Shown here piece after piece: positions 9,201 through 16,346 of a stretch of DNA of 20,159 nucleotides. The number at the start of each line of letters is the position of its first letter. Positions within the stretch are counted from its first letter, which is position 1. The stretch spans positions 17,556,054-17,576,212 of the forward strand of contig NC_049995.1 in the NCBI RefSeq assembly GCF_000003815.2, written 5' to 3'. Source of the DNA: Branchiostoma floridae. Taxonomy: Eukaryota > Chordata > Leptocardii > Amphioxiformes > Branchiostomatidae. Made by a program: the position numbers and the translations under genes. The notes beneath the pieces are model-generated. The model did no database searches and was not told where the DNA came from. It saw only the letters and a list, made by a program, of their open reading frames with translations.

Positions 9201-12200
9201 GGGTGCAGTGGTCGGCGCTGTAGGCACACTGGCCGGTCAGCTGATGACAGGCTGTAGGGAAACATCAATTGCTGCCAGTTGCTAAGTTGGTCATGTGTTA
9301 CTGTAAATGCAGAAACTTTCGCGGTGGTTTAATGTTCGCAGTTTTCACGGCAGTCGCTTCACCGCGAATTGAAAACCACCGCGAACATTTTTCGCAGGAC
9401 CTGTGTGACCGCGCCCTAAGATGCAAACTGTATGCTCTACAAAGATCAAATCTTGGCCCTTACCTGTCTCAGTGTCTATCTGCTGTACTGAAGACTGGAC
9501 CTCCACTCCCGTTAGTTCGAACTGAGACACGACGGCCGTCATGTCTGTAGTCACAGGGCCCGGGGAGCTGGTGTTCCGCGCTGGCTGGAGGGGGAAGTAC
9601 ACTCCGCTGTCTGCAGAAGAAACCGATGGAGTAACGTTAATACAGCACGTAAGTTTATGCATCAAGTACATGGTACAATCATTATAGTACTTAAATGATG
9701 AAGATGATGACAATGACAATACAGTAGAAGCCGGTTAATTGCACAACGGATTACCCCACACTTCTGTTAACTGCACGGAATTTTATTCGCCCTGCCACAC
9801 ATAAAAGGCTGAATAAATCTTTTTAACTGGAACTATGTAACTCCATGTGTCTTACTGAGGGATGACTTCTGCAGTGCGATAGATTAGCAAAGGAAGGAGT
9901 CCACTATATGTGAGTTACTGTAGTACCTTGGAGAATACATACAGTACATACTAATTAGACAGTACAAGAAATAACTCAATGATGATAACATTTAAAAAAG
10001 ATTCCTTACATCCCTGTAGATTGAAGCTGCATTCTTGATCATCCAGGGGGTACCTCGCCATACTGGGCACACACGTCAGGTACAGGGTCCTCCTGTGGAT
10101 TGGGAATTTTCATTTTAGCATCATCATCAGGACTTAGTACTTATTCTGAAGACCTACAAATATATATATATATATTGCATTATTGATATCAGGAAGTATA
10201 TACTATATGAATGTTGGGGATGTGTCTATGTGTCCAAATGTCTGAGGTGTCTTTGCAGAATTTGAAGTCGTTTTAGTCACCGCTTTAATTAAGCAACAGT
10301 GTTGTTTCTTTATAATTATTCACCTCCCTGAACAAAACCCCTGTCACATTTGCCAAAAATCGATCGGACGACGATTCTGCAGCAATCGCCCGAGCCTCGT
10401 TTATAATGATAACTTTATTGCACAACAACTGTACAAGGACAAAGTATGGCTTATATCTGAAAGGGACGTTTTTCAGGTAAAAAATACGCGCAACCCTCTG
10501 TCGGTCTTAAATATAGCCGATCTTCCATCAATACGCCCGAAGATCGTGGATAATGTGACAGGGGTATATGCAGGATTGTCAGCTGTCAGTTGAAAGATAC
10601 AAGGCGAAAACTCACGTCAGTTTGTGGACTATGATTCCCGACGGATGGAGCCACATGCTGATGTCATGATCGCCTTCTCCTCTTGGTACTCTCTTCCTCC
10701 TCCTCTTCTTGGTGCCATCAGTAGCACTCCGTACGGCCGGTCCGAACGCCAGGGGAGGAGCCCACATCAGAGCTGCCGGCACTGGTACCCAGCTGGTGGA
10801 GAGGCCACGGAGCCGGGGGTCAACCCAGGCCATGTTGTACTGTACCGTCACGGAGAGGTTCTGTAAACAACAAAAACAACAACAACAACAATCACATCAA
10901 AGGTACCGGTGCCGGCACTGATATCAACCCACGCCACGGTGTACTGTACCGTCATGGAGAGGTTCTGTAAACAATAATTACAACCACATTCAATAATTGT
11001 TAACCTCCTTAGGAAGCTTTGAATTTCAAAATGGGTTAAAGTTCTCTAATGTGGGTAGAGGTAGGACCCAGCATTTGAGAACCTAATAGCCCATGTTGAA
11101 ATTTGCGAATCAGCGCTCTCGCTGAAAAATTAAAGCCTTGAACACTGCAAGAAGTCTGCGAAAGAGACTATGCGAGTGTCACGCTTTCTTGCTTGAGAGA
11201 AAATTTTCTCTGATTTCAAAGTACTGCTTAATGTTGACTACAAAGAGGCAAGTTGGTTCCGAGCAGGAAGGTGGGGATAAGAAGGATGGTCAACATGGCG
11301 GTGGGAACATGGAATTGGTCTATTGATATCATATTCCCACAAAATCTGAATTTTGTGTTGGAGACCAAACGAGGGAAGTGGATATCATAAGATACTGACC
11401 GCGTGCTCTTCAGACAGAGGCCCCACGTGAAGGATCGTCACTGTGGATGTCACTTCAAGTTTCTCTTCTGTAGAACAATGAAAAAAACAACAGGGATATC
11501 AAGGGTGGTTTCGAATTACAATCAATGGAAAAAAATTAATTAAAACAGGACACCAGTCCTGTATGTGACTAAATGTTAACACTGTACAACAGCCCTGTGT
11601 GGAACTAACTTAAAGTTAAAACAGGACAGGAAGACAAGACACAGTAAGATAGGACACGGGTATACAGGTCCGTGTATGAAGGTGAACATTAACATTGGAC
11701 AGCAGTCTTGTATTGATCAGAAGTAATCAAAACAGATATACACAGATATACACACATAATTTACCAAGTGGACAGAGGTCTAGTCTGACCTGAGTTGTAA
11801 GATCCTCGTAAAATGAATAAAGTGAAGGTGAAAGATTAATTGCCGTTCCACAGAACGCTGCCACATACCTGTCTGAGGGCTGACGCTGCTGTCGTACCCT
11901 CGGGGCATGTGCTGTCCGATTCTCCACTCGTCCCACTCCACCCACGTCGCGTTATCCGCGCTCGCAAGCTCCAACTCGAACGCCGAGACGTCTTCAAACA
12001 TCTTCGCCGAGACCTTTTCAAACAACTTCTTCAATACAGTTTTCCATTCTTCCTCCACTTCTGGCGGGACGGCAGTATCGGATAGTCCTGTGGTTGGACC
12101 GGTAGCGGTTAGTACCGGACCTGTTCCCGATGGCCAAGTACTTTTCTCCGGTGTTGGTGACCTTCTGGATGTCGCATGAGACGCACTGGCATGTGATGGA

Positions 12201-12835
12201 GTAGTAGCAACATCTGAAGGAGTAGCTTTAGAAGTGGTAGTAGCTGCAGTACTGGTAGTAGCTGCAGTACTGGTAGTAGCTGCAGTACTGGTAGTAGCTG
12301 AGTACTGGTAGTAGCTGCAGTACTGGTAGTAGCTGCAGTACTGGTAGTAGCTGCAGTAGTGGTAGTAGCTGCAGTAGCATCAGTAGTAGCATCAGTAGTA
12401 GCATCAGTAGTAGCATCAGTAGTAGCATCAGTAGTAGCAGCAGTAGTAGCAAGAGTAGTAGCATCAGTAGTAGCAATAGTAGTAGCATCAGTAGTAGCAT
12501 CAGTAGTAGCATCAGTAGTAGCAGCAGTAGTAGCAAGAGTAGTAGCATCAGTAGTAGCAATAGTAGTAGCAGCAGTAGTAGCAGCAGTAGTAGCAGCAGT
12601 AGTAGCAACAGTAGTAGCAGCAGTAGTAGCAGCAGTAGTAGCAATAGTAGTAGCAGCAGTAGTAGCAGCAGTAGTAGCAATAGTAGTAGCAGCAGTAGTA
12701 GCAGCAGTAGTAGCAATAGTAGTAGCAGCAGTAGTAGCTAACTTAGTAGTAATGGCAGCAGTACTTGAAGGAGTAGAGGTGGTAGCAGCAGCAGTAGTAG
12801 TTGGAGTAGGAGTAGTAGTAGTAGCAGCAGAAGTG

Positions 12836-12866
<31 letters not shown>

Positions 12867-15800
12867 TAGGAGGAGGAGAAGTAAAAACAGTAGAAGTAGT
12901 AGTAGCAGCGGTAGTAGTAGTAGCGGTGGTACATGTAGTTGCCGTCATTGTTTTTGTAGTCAGAGCGGTTGATGAAGGCAGAGCCGTTGTTGTTTGGGCT
13001 GCAAAATTGAAAGATGAAATAAATTAGAAAATAATAACGATGACCATAATAAACACAGCTCATGGAAATGTTGTACACTGAAGACAGGAATCAATCAAGT
13101 TGAGATACTACATGGTGTGCTACCTAACCACACCTAATCAGTTTGATTAGGAATCATATGACATGAAAATGATATCAAAATACATTTCAGTCTACAACTC
13201 CATAAAAACGGATATTTACTTCCGGACGTTTCGAGTGACAGGAATCACACTTCTTCAACGTCACTGGAATGAAATTTAATTTCCTATGCGTGTTGTCTGA
13301 CCATATAGGGTCCGGCACGGCGGCACAAAGACCCGCGGACACGATTGACCGGGTCGGATTGAATTTCATACATAAAGCTTTAAACACCGCGAAGTATGCC
13401 TGAATTTACGAAGAAATTTGTTCAGGTAACTTTTAAGTAATGCGTAATGAGCNNNNNNNNNNNNNNNNNNNNNNNNNNNNNNNNNNNNNNNNNNNNNNNN
13501 NNNNNNNNNNNNNNNNNNNNNNNNNNNNNNNNNNNNNNNNNNNNNNNNNNNNGTGAACTGGGTTCTCCTTTGGCTACCGCTGTGCGACCTACTTAACGGT
13601 CGCACTACGTAATTCAAATAAATGTTACCCTTTAGCAACCATTTACTTTGAACCTTCCTTGTATCCATGTTTCTATAGCTTATAAAACAAGACGATTTTT
13701 CCGAATGAAAGCCTGTGTTGGTAAATTCCATATTGAAAAGGTTTAAACTTTGTTCCTACACCGAAAACGAAATTTATGGTGAGTCCCTTCTTTGTGTTGG
13801 AACAAAGTTTAAACCTTTTCAATAAAGACGATTTTTCCTTTACCTCCGTAGAGGTCCAGCTCTCTGAGCCATGGCTGATAGCCCGAGTGGGTCCGAGTGA
13901 TAATGAACCTCAAGTACCGCGCTGTCCCCTCAAACCCGCCGAACTCCTGCCGCTGGTCCGTCCCTCCCTGCACGTTAGTAACGGTCACGACGTCCTCCCA
14001 GCAGTACGGACTCCCAACCTGCGACTTTTGCAGCGTGAAGACTGCAGTGTTATGTTCGGTGTCTCCATAGTTGTTAACAGCGACACGAGTGATAGTATGT
14101 GGCGCTGTGAGGTCCAGTACAATGTACCAGTTGTTGTAGTTGTAGCCCGTGTCCCTGGGGTTCCAGAAGGTCCCAGTGTCTCCATCCAAGGCTTTTGCGG
14201 CATCATACATCACTCCGTTCAATACCCACGGTATGCCGGCGGAGCCCACAACCCATGACGGATCCCGTACCAGCCACACACCTGGAGAAGTATAACGTAT
14301 GTCATCATTTCTCTGTCAATATTTCGTATCAAGAAAGGTATGCGTTTTAAACACCTGACTCAGGGCAAACACGAAGGCTTGTATACTTCGTTACGCTGAA
14401 GACAATATTAACCAATTATTAATAGTTTAGGTACGTGGTAGGTACATAATGTTACAATCAATTAAGTACAGCGTATAACAAGCCAAAAAAAGGTAATACT
14501 ATATCAAATCAACATTGTTTATTAAACACTGTTGAATTAGTTCCAAACTACTAACTGGGAAATTCTTAAAACAAAATGGTGGGTGAAATTATTAAAAGGT
14601 AATTCCCACTCTCTGAAACATATTAACAAATGTTGCACACAAAAATCAAATAAACCCAGATACATTTATAAAGTACAAAGAAACGTTTCTTACCGGGCGG
14701 TGGCTCAGAGGAGTCGACTAGAAAAATAGCAAACAACAAATTAAGACAACAGTCCTATATATAACCTCGCCATGTTTTTGTATATCCCACCGGCCAAGGC
14801 GCCGTAAGAAAACTGAAGATAACATATGATTAAAGCTGAATTCAACCAGGAAATATATTGTTGCAATGTTCTTATTGGTTATGATAATAATATTGGTCAT
14901 AGAACACTTACCTTGGCCTATCTGACAGATGAACTGTGGCCATGGCCAGTAGCATGACACATCATTCCACTTGGACTCAGTCTCAGAGATGGCGGCACAA
15001 TGTTCCTGAGTGCCCTCGTGACTATTATTCGGTTCACCGGGTTTCCAGTTAGCAAAGCCGGTTGACTCCAGGGTTTGTCCGTCCTCAAACACCCACTTGC
15101 CTTCAGTGTCGATGTCAGTCAGGCCGATCCAGCGGGTTCCGCTTCCCAGTCCGACAATAAAGGCGTTGGTCTCGTTGTCTTTCGGCATGGCCAACATTCC
15201 CCCGTCTGTCGCACACGTCTTTTTGGCATCATCGTACGTCTTCGACTCAGCAAAGTGCTTGTAACAAATTCCGTTAAAAGGGACGTAGTCTGACTTTGGG
15301 CACTCTGTAGAGTGAAGAAAACGGCACAGAAAAGTCAGCATCATACTTCTTATAAAAAAATATCCGATTAACCCATGTGTGAGGCATCAAAAAGTCTTTA
15401 ACCGAAAGAACAAACGGATCGACACTGTGCAAAACCATGTCTGAGATCATAAAAAATAAGGATATTGACATTCATCCCTGGGCGGATCAGCTATTCTTGG
15501 CCGAACATGCAGTGCACATATAACATGTTAGGCAATATTTGGAGCAATTAACATCGCTTAGAAGATTGCGTAACACTATCTTGCATGGAAAACCGCACTG
15601 GTACATTACAATCAAGTAAGGGTATTCTCAGTTATTGACTGATGGAAACCATCTTTTCCTAAAATTACATCAAGTATTGCATCAGTTATGCTATTATCAG
15701 TTATGATGTTTAATGTATTTTTAACACCCGACTGGCCAGACACGAAGGCTTGTATACTTCGGTACGCTGAAGACAATACATAAAATATATATAGTTTAGG

Positions 15801-16137
15801 TAAGTGAGCTAAAAATAATGCTACATCAATTAAGTACACTGTCAGCCTATAACAAGGCAAAAGAAAGATATAAGCATGAATGTTGAATTCTTTCTAAACT
15901 ACTAGACAGGAAAATTCTTAAAATAAAATGGCGGGTGAAATAATTTATACAAAAAAAGTCTTGTACTGTCTAAAGCATGTTAACAAAAGTTACAAACACA
16001 CGCACAATAATGAAACAACCCCAGACACGTTAAATAAAGTACAGAAAACATTTCTTACCGGAGGATGACGCAGAAGAGCCGACTATGAAAACTGCAAACG
16101 ACAAGGCAACAGCCAAGCCTAGACCCAACCTGGCCAT
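6014..16137 (-). CDS. Lectin-discoidin-mucin-Cys-loop ion channel chimera (complete gene)
   Basis: I trace 13 coding exons: 16059-16137, 14912-15304, 14694-14717, 13844-14281, 11869-12998, 11400-11467, 10616-10860, 10010-10092, 9464-9610, 9099-9251, 8297-8511, 6933-7040 and 6014-6211. All have GT-AG borders and matching phases. The product, after restoring one lost base near 12300, is 1093 residues: signal peptide 1-26, C-type lectin 27-157, linker 158-165, F5/8C 166-311, Thr/Ala stalk 312 to about 600, channel ligand-binding domain to about 930 with a Cys-rich insert at 870-920, M1-M3 to about 1020 and M4 at about 1069-1090. It should be a plasma-membrane pentameric channel subunit with adhesive or recognition heads. 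Binding partners and ligand are unknown. The modular exons are phase 1-1, as expected for exon shuffling. Transcript proof is lacking, so the front half could in principle be a separate gene. Confidence 0.82.
6624..6870. mobile_element. GC-rich MITE with piggyBac-like ends
   Basis: The inverted ends AACCCTTAAACTGCCA (6624-6639) and TGGCAGTTTAAGGGTT (6855-6870) match perfectly. TTAA follows the CCCTT terminus on the right, while the left side reads AAAA, so a TTAA target duplication is possible but damaged. Inside are two copies of the palindrome CCGGATATATCCGG. It lies in intron 12 and is absent from the matching intron of the second gene, so it inserted after duplication. No transposase is present. 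Confidence 0.6.
6933..7040 (-). CDS. Channel exon 12: third membrane segment (M3)
   Basis: This is the copy nearest to M4 and the only one with both splice sites: acceptor CCCCCAG at 7041 and donor AAG|GTGAGG at 6932. It is 108 bases, phase 0-0. It reads TSLVRAYDVWMDGCLVMAML and then ALLETVLVNYIS, matching the glycine/GABA receptor pattern K-A-I-D-x-W-M then A-L-L-E-x-x-x-V-N. Its upstream copies stop at LLE. The matching exon in the second gene is also exactly 108 bases. Confidence 0.9.
7082..7824 (-). repeat. Seven extra partial copies of the M3 exon
   Basis: Copies begin (3' side of an AG acceptor) at 7145, 7256, 7374, 7476, 7599, 7710 and 7824 on the minus strand, so with 7040 the spacing is 102-123 bases. 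Each holds the end of the preceding intron (TGTTATTTTCC or TGTTGTTTACTTCCAG), then the first 63-75 bases of the exon (NLVRAYDVWM to ALLE), and then breaks off to CCTGTTAGAGACTA where the real exon continues. No copy has a credible donor. The copy at 7599 has a frame break. The copy at 7824 shares AGCATCACTGTAACAAGACA with the second gene, so it looks like the oldest. I read these as a tandem satellite made from an acceptor plus half an exon. Confidence 0.85.
7906..7963. repeat. Near-perfect palindrome beside a ninth M3 remnant
   Basis: GGATGAATAATTTGCTATAT and the next six bases (7906-7931 in all) are exactly complementary to the segment ending at 7963, with a loop of about five bases. Immediately after it TCCACACTCCATAGGC at about 7962 resembles the M3 exon, so this is probably a decayed ninth repeat unit that was folded back on itself. 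Confidence 0.75.
8078..8120. repeat. Intron hairpin conserved in both channel copies
   Basis: GATTTGCCAGA (8078-8088) pairs with TCTGGCAAATC (8110-8120). The second gene has the same hairpin with a 14-base stem in the same intron (18763-18813). No known RNA family is recognised. Confidence 0.5.
8297..8511 (-). CDS. Channel exon 11: beta-10, M1 and M2 pore
   Basis: Acceptor TCCCAG at 8512 (phase 1) and donor CGG|GTGAGC at 8296 (phase 0) give 215 bases. The product starts with beta strand 10 (LTEIATLAVRLQFSRRL), then M1 (HVFITFLPTTSIVMTSWLGF), then WLHPKEVNPRVQLGVTTFLS as the M1-M2 turn and M2. Counting from Arg at 0', the pore positions are Val 1', Gln 2', Thr 6', Leu 9', with Pro at -1' and Asn at -2'. 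Cation channels have Glu at -1'; its absence favours anion selectivity. Exon length and borders are identical in the second gene. Confidence 0.93.
8532..8708. mobile_element. MITE-like element B, copy 1
   Basis: The ends TACAGTAGAAGCC and GGCTTCTACTGTA are inverted repeats, extending inward to about 25 bases with the TTAATTGCAC motif. It is about 177 bases, non-coding, in intron 10 of the channel gene. Confidence 0.7.
8743..8885. mobile_element. MITE-like element B, copy 2 (inverted, truncated)
   Basis: It starts CAGTAGAAGCCAGTTAATTG and follows copy 1 in reverse order, through GGTGCGGTCCAGCTAGATAT to TTCACTGGCAAATAGGC, then loses the far end. With copy 1 it makes a large inverted repeat in one intron. 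Confidence 0.65.
9099..9251 (-). CDS. Channel exon 10: 51-residue 8-Cys insert in loop C
   Basis: Acceptor CCCTACAG at 9252 and donor G|GTCAGC at 9098 bound a 153-base exon, phase 1-1. It codes eight cysteines in the order C-x6-C-x6-C-x5-C-x5-C-x2-C-x6-C-x6-C, beginning ACHQLTGQCAYSADHC and containing NECAVCRAYFGSC, then NSNTS with an N-glycosylation sequon. Exon 9 ends at the loop-C motif IDTETG and exon 11 resumes with beta-10, so the exon sits exactly at the loop-C tip. Skipping it would leave an ordinary channel in frame. All cysteines and the exact length recur at 19651-19803. I do not recognise the fold. Confidence 0.85.
9299..9396. mobile_element. MITE-like element A, copy 3 (half element)
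   Basis: It begins TACTGTAAATGCAG and continues with the TTCGCGGTGG-type repeats of copies 1 and 2, but ends near 9396 without the far terminal repeat. It lies in intron 9, 68 bases from the exon 9 donor. Confidence 0.65.
9464..9610 (-). CDS. Channel exon 9: beta-8/9 up to loop C
   Basis: Acceptor TTCTGCAG at 9611 and donor CAG|GTAAGG at 9463 give 147 bases, phase 1-1. The product YSGVYFPLQPARNTSSPG covers loop B and what follows; VVSQFELTGVEVQSSVQQ then IDTETG is beta-9 and the start of loop C, comparable with the L-P-Q-F-x-L and Y-N-T-G patterns of glycine and GABA receptors. NTS is a possible N-glycosylation site. The paired cysteines of nicotinic alpha loop C are absent. Confidence 0.85.
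9720..9786. mobile_element. MITE-like element B, copy 3 (fragment)
   Basis: TACAGTAGAAGCCGGTTAAT and the following GCAC, then GATTACCCCACACTTCTGTTAACTGCAC, match the first third of element B copy 2. The rest is missing. It lies in intron 8. Confidence 0.55.
10010..10092 (-). CDS. Channel exon 8: the Cys-loop
   Basis: Acceptor ATCCACAG at 10093 and donor GAT|GTAAGG at 10009 give 83 bases, entering in phase 2 and leaving in phase 1. The product RTLYLTCVPSMARYPLDDQE followed by CSFNLQG holds the family signature: two cysteines separated by exactly 13 residues, with the Y-P-L-D-x-Q centre (usually F-P-x-D). This loop couples ligand binding to the pore. The phase matches exons 7 and 9, which fixes the borders. 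Confidence 0.93.
10616..10860 (-). CDS. Channel exon 7: beta-1 to beta-6 with a polybasic insert
   Basis: Acceptor GTTTACAG at 10861 and donor C|GTGAGT at 10615 give 245 bases, phase 0 to phase 2. NLSVTVQYNMAWVDPRLRGL matches the W-x-D-x-R-L core of the channel family; ALMWAPPLAFG is loop A with the conserved W-x-P; MWLHPSGIIVHKLT is the x-P-x-G-x-V-x-x-S-x-x-x-T strand pair. Between them TDGTKKRRRKRVPRGEGDHD (basic core 10690-10710) is longer and far more basic than usual. RRRKR fits the consensus of furin-type proteases, but cleavage is untested. Confidence 0.88.
10903..10964 (-). repeat. Partial duplicate of exon 7
   Basis: Upstream of exon 7 lies a copy of its acceptor (TTTACAG) and first 40 bases, reading NLSMTVQYTVAWVD, then diverging to a rearranged piece of the same exon (GTGCCGGCAC and GGTACC). 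There is no donor at the homologous place. It is the same type of acceptor-plus-half-exon duplication as the M3 array. Confidence 0.75.
11400..11467 (-). CDS. Channel exon 6: beta-1 strand
   Basis: Acceptor TCTACAG at 11468 (phase 1) and donor GCG|GTCAGT at 11399 (phase 0) give 68 bases. EKLEVTSTVTILHVGPLSEE followed by HA equals the V-x-V-x-x-x-I-x-x-I-x-x-I-S-E-x-x-M strand that opens the ligand-binding domain of glutamate- or glycine-gated type channels. It runs directly into NLSVTVQY of exon 7. Confidence 0.85.
11869..12998 (-). CDS. Channel exon 5: Thr/Ala mucin-like stalk and channel N-terminus (one frameshift)
   Basis: Acceptor TTTTGCAG at 12999 and donor ACAG|GTATGT at 11868, phase 1-1. 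It codes about 250 residues that are almost only Thr, Ala and Ser, with four-residue units such as ATTD, ATTI and ATTA, then six-residue AATTST units, a region of TPEKSTWPSG type, and a helical start of the channel (EEEWKTVLKKLFEKV) with RGYDSSVSP just before beta-1. The Thr density predicts heavy O-glycosylation and an extended stalk. As given, one base is missing near 12300 in the 18-base repeat, which ends the frame; with it the exon is 1131 bases and in phase with both neighbours. Error or true mutation cannot be told apart here. Confidence 0.8.
12231..12360 (-). repeat. 18-bp tandem repeat coding AATTST
   Basis: The plus strand shows TACTGGTAGTAGCTGCAG repeated about seven times. The unit at 12295-12306 reads GCTG-AGTACTGG where all others have GCTGCAGTACTGG, a single missing C that shifts the reading frame. 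Confidence 0.9.
12360..12760 (-). repeat. 12-bp tandem repeat coding ATTx, with higher-order repeats
   Basis: Twelve-base units (GTAGTAGCATCA type on the plus strand) code ATT plus one variable residue (Asp, Ile, Ala, Leu or Val). A block of about 84 bases, from the Ile to the triple-Asp units, occurs twice in near-identical form, and ATTAATTAATTI occurs three times, pointing to recent expansion in steps larger than one unit. Confidence 0.85.
13187..13390. other. Possible fragment of a retroelement in intron 4
   Basis: Minus-strand reading holds KCDSCHSKRPEV, and the DNA includes the motif TCGAAACGTCCGG, which I associate with ends of invertebrate retroelements. GC content is above the surrounding intron. 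Evidence is weak, and the adjacent N gap prevents following it. Confidence 0.2.
13453..13552. other. Assembly gap of 100 N
   Basis: Exactly 100 N lie between exon 4 and exon 5 of the channel gene. A round number usually marks a gap of unknown size, so another phase 1-1 exon could be hidden here. Confidence 0.98.
13733..13822. repeat. Perfect 24-bp inverted repeat flanked by 14-bp direct repeats
   Basis: TTGAAAAGGTTTAAACTTTG and four more bases at 13733-13756 are exactly complementary to 13799-13822, with a 42-base loop. AAGACGATTTTTCC occurs on both sides, at 13689-13702 and 13826-13839. It lies just past the donor of the discoidin exon at 13843. Confidence 0.85.
13844..14281 (-). CDS. Exon 4: F5/8 type C (discoidin-like) domain
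   Basis: Acceptor TTCTCCAG at 14282 and donor GGAG|GTAAAG at 13843 give 438 bases, phase 1-1, a complete domain in one exon (residues 166-311). Matching features are AAKALDGDTGTFWNP, WYIVLDLTAPHTITRVAVNN, a middle WEDV and, at the end, TARYLRFIITRTHSGYQPWL followed by RELDLYGG. Discoidin domains bind carbohydrates or membrane lipids through loops at one end; the ligand here is unknown. Only one cysteine is present, so the usual end-to-end disulfide of some members is missing. Its position after a lectin and before a mucin stalk suggests an exposed binding head. Confidence 0.88.
14344..14773 (-). repeat. Duplicated exon 1 region, downstream copy
   Basis: This segment resembles 15717-16140: both contain ACGAAGGCTTGTATACTTCG and GCTGAAGACAATA, and both end in a signal-peptide-like exon with a donor. 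In this copy the reading MARLYIGLLS hits TAA, so the leader is dead. Confidence 0.8.
14694..14717 (-). CDS. Exon 3: 24-base linker exon made from a dead signal-peptide exon
   Basis: The donor CCCG|GTAAGAAA is the same as that of exon 1. The acceptor ATTTTTCTAG at 14718 lies where exon 1 has TTTTCATAG. The 24 bases are phase 1-1 and add VDSSEPPP between the lectin and discoidin domains. Skipping it also preserves frame, so it may be optional. Support is splice-site sequence and phase only. Confidence 0.55.
14912..15304 (-). CDS. Exon 2: C-type lectin domain
   Basis: Acceptor CTCTACAG at 15305 and donor CAAG|GTAAGT at 14911 give 393 bases, phase 1-1, a whole domain in one exon. It is a long-form lectin with six cysteines at domain positions 2, 14, 31, 103, 118 and 127, giving the expected pairs 2-14, 31-127 and 103-118. 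WIGL is present. The calcium and sugar site is intact: EPN at 91-93 (mannose-type) and WND at 113-115. So calcium-dependent binding of mannose, glucose or fucose type sugars is predicted. It follows directly after the signal peptide, so it is the outermost head of the receptor. Confidence 0.93.
15717..16058 (-). repeat. Duplicated exon 1 region, upstream copy (intron 1)
   Basis: The first intron beyond exon 1 matches 14344-14693 in order along much of its length, including the shared ACGAAGGCTTGTATACTTCG core and TTAAATAAAGTACA or similar near the donor. The duplication thus covers exon 1 and intron, on both sides of the lectin exon. Confidence 0.75.
16059..16137 (-). CDS. Exon 1: signal peptide
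   Basis: ATG at 16135-16137, donor CCG|GTAAGA at 16058, leaving phase 1. It codes MARLGLGLAVALSFAVFIVG followed by SSASSS: a basic n-region, a hydrophobic core and a small-residue cleavage region, likely cut after SSA. The split codon G|AG joins the lectin exon as Glu-Cys-Pro. A TATA box lies about 210 bases upstream of the ATG. Confidence 0.85.
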
Positions 16138-16346
16138 GTTCTTGCATGTATGTTAACGTTCGGCCGACGCAGATGTCGTCGCCGAAAATACCTGAAAAGA
16201 ACAGAACAGCACCGAAACGTCTTTGTGCGATGTGAGCCCTGAGGGTCCCGAGGGAAATTAGACCGACATCCTCTGGTTTAAGTAACGAATAGTCTCTACC
16301 AGACTGACTACGCTGGCTGTTATAGAGAGAATAACTTGCCAGGGGA

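Noticed and set aside
9269-9550. Plus-strand ORF at 9269
   Set aside because: It is composed of MITE A sequence and the antisense of exon 9.
12228-12716. Poly-Leu minus-strand ORF
   Set aside because: Another frame of the same 12-bp repeat; the Thr frame is the one joined in phase to flanking exons.
12359-13027. Long plus-strand ORF of Val and Ala
   Set aside because: It is the antisense shadow of the Thr/Ala repeat; no start context, splice logic or domain supports it.
13366-13731. ORF across the N gap
   Set aside because: It exists only because N codons are read as open.
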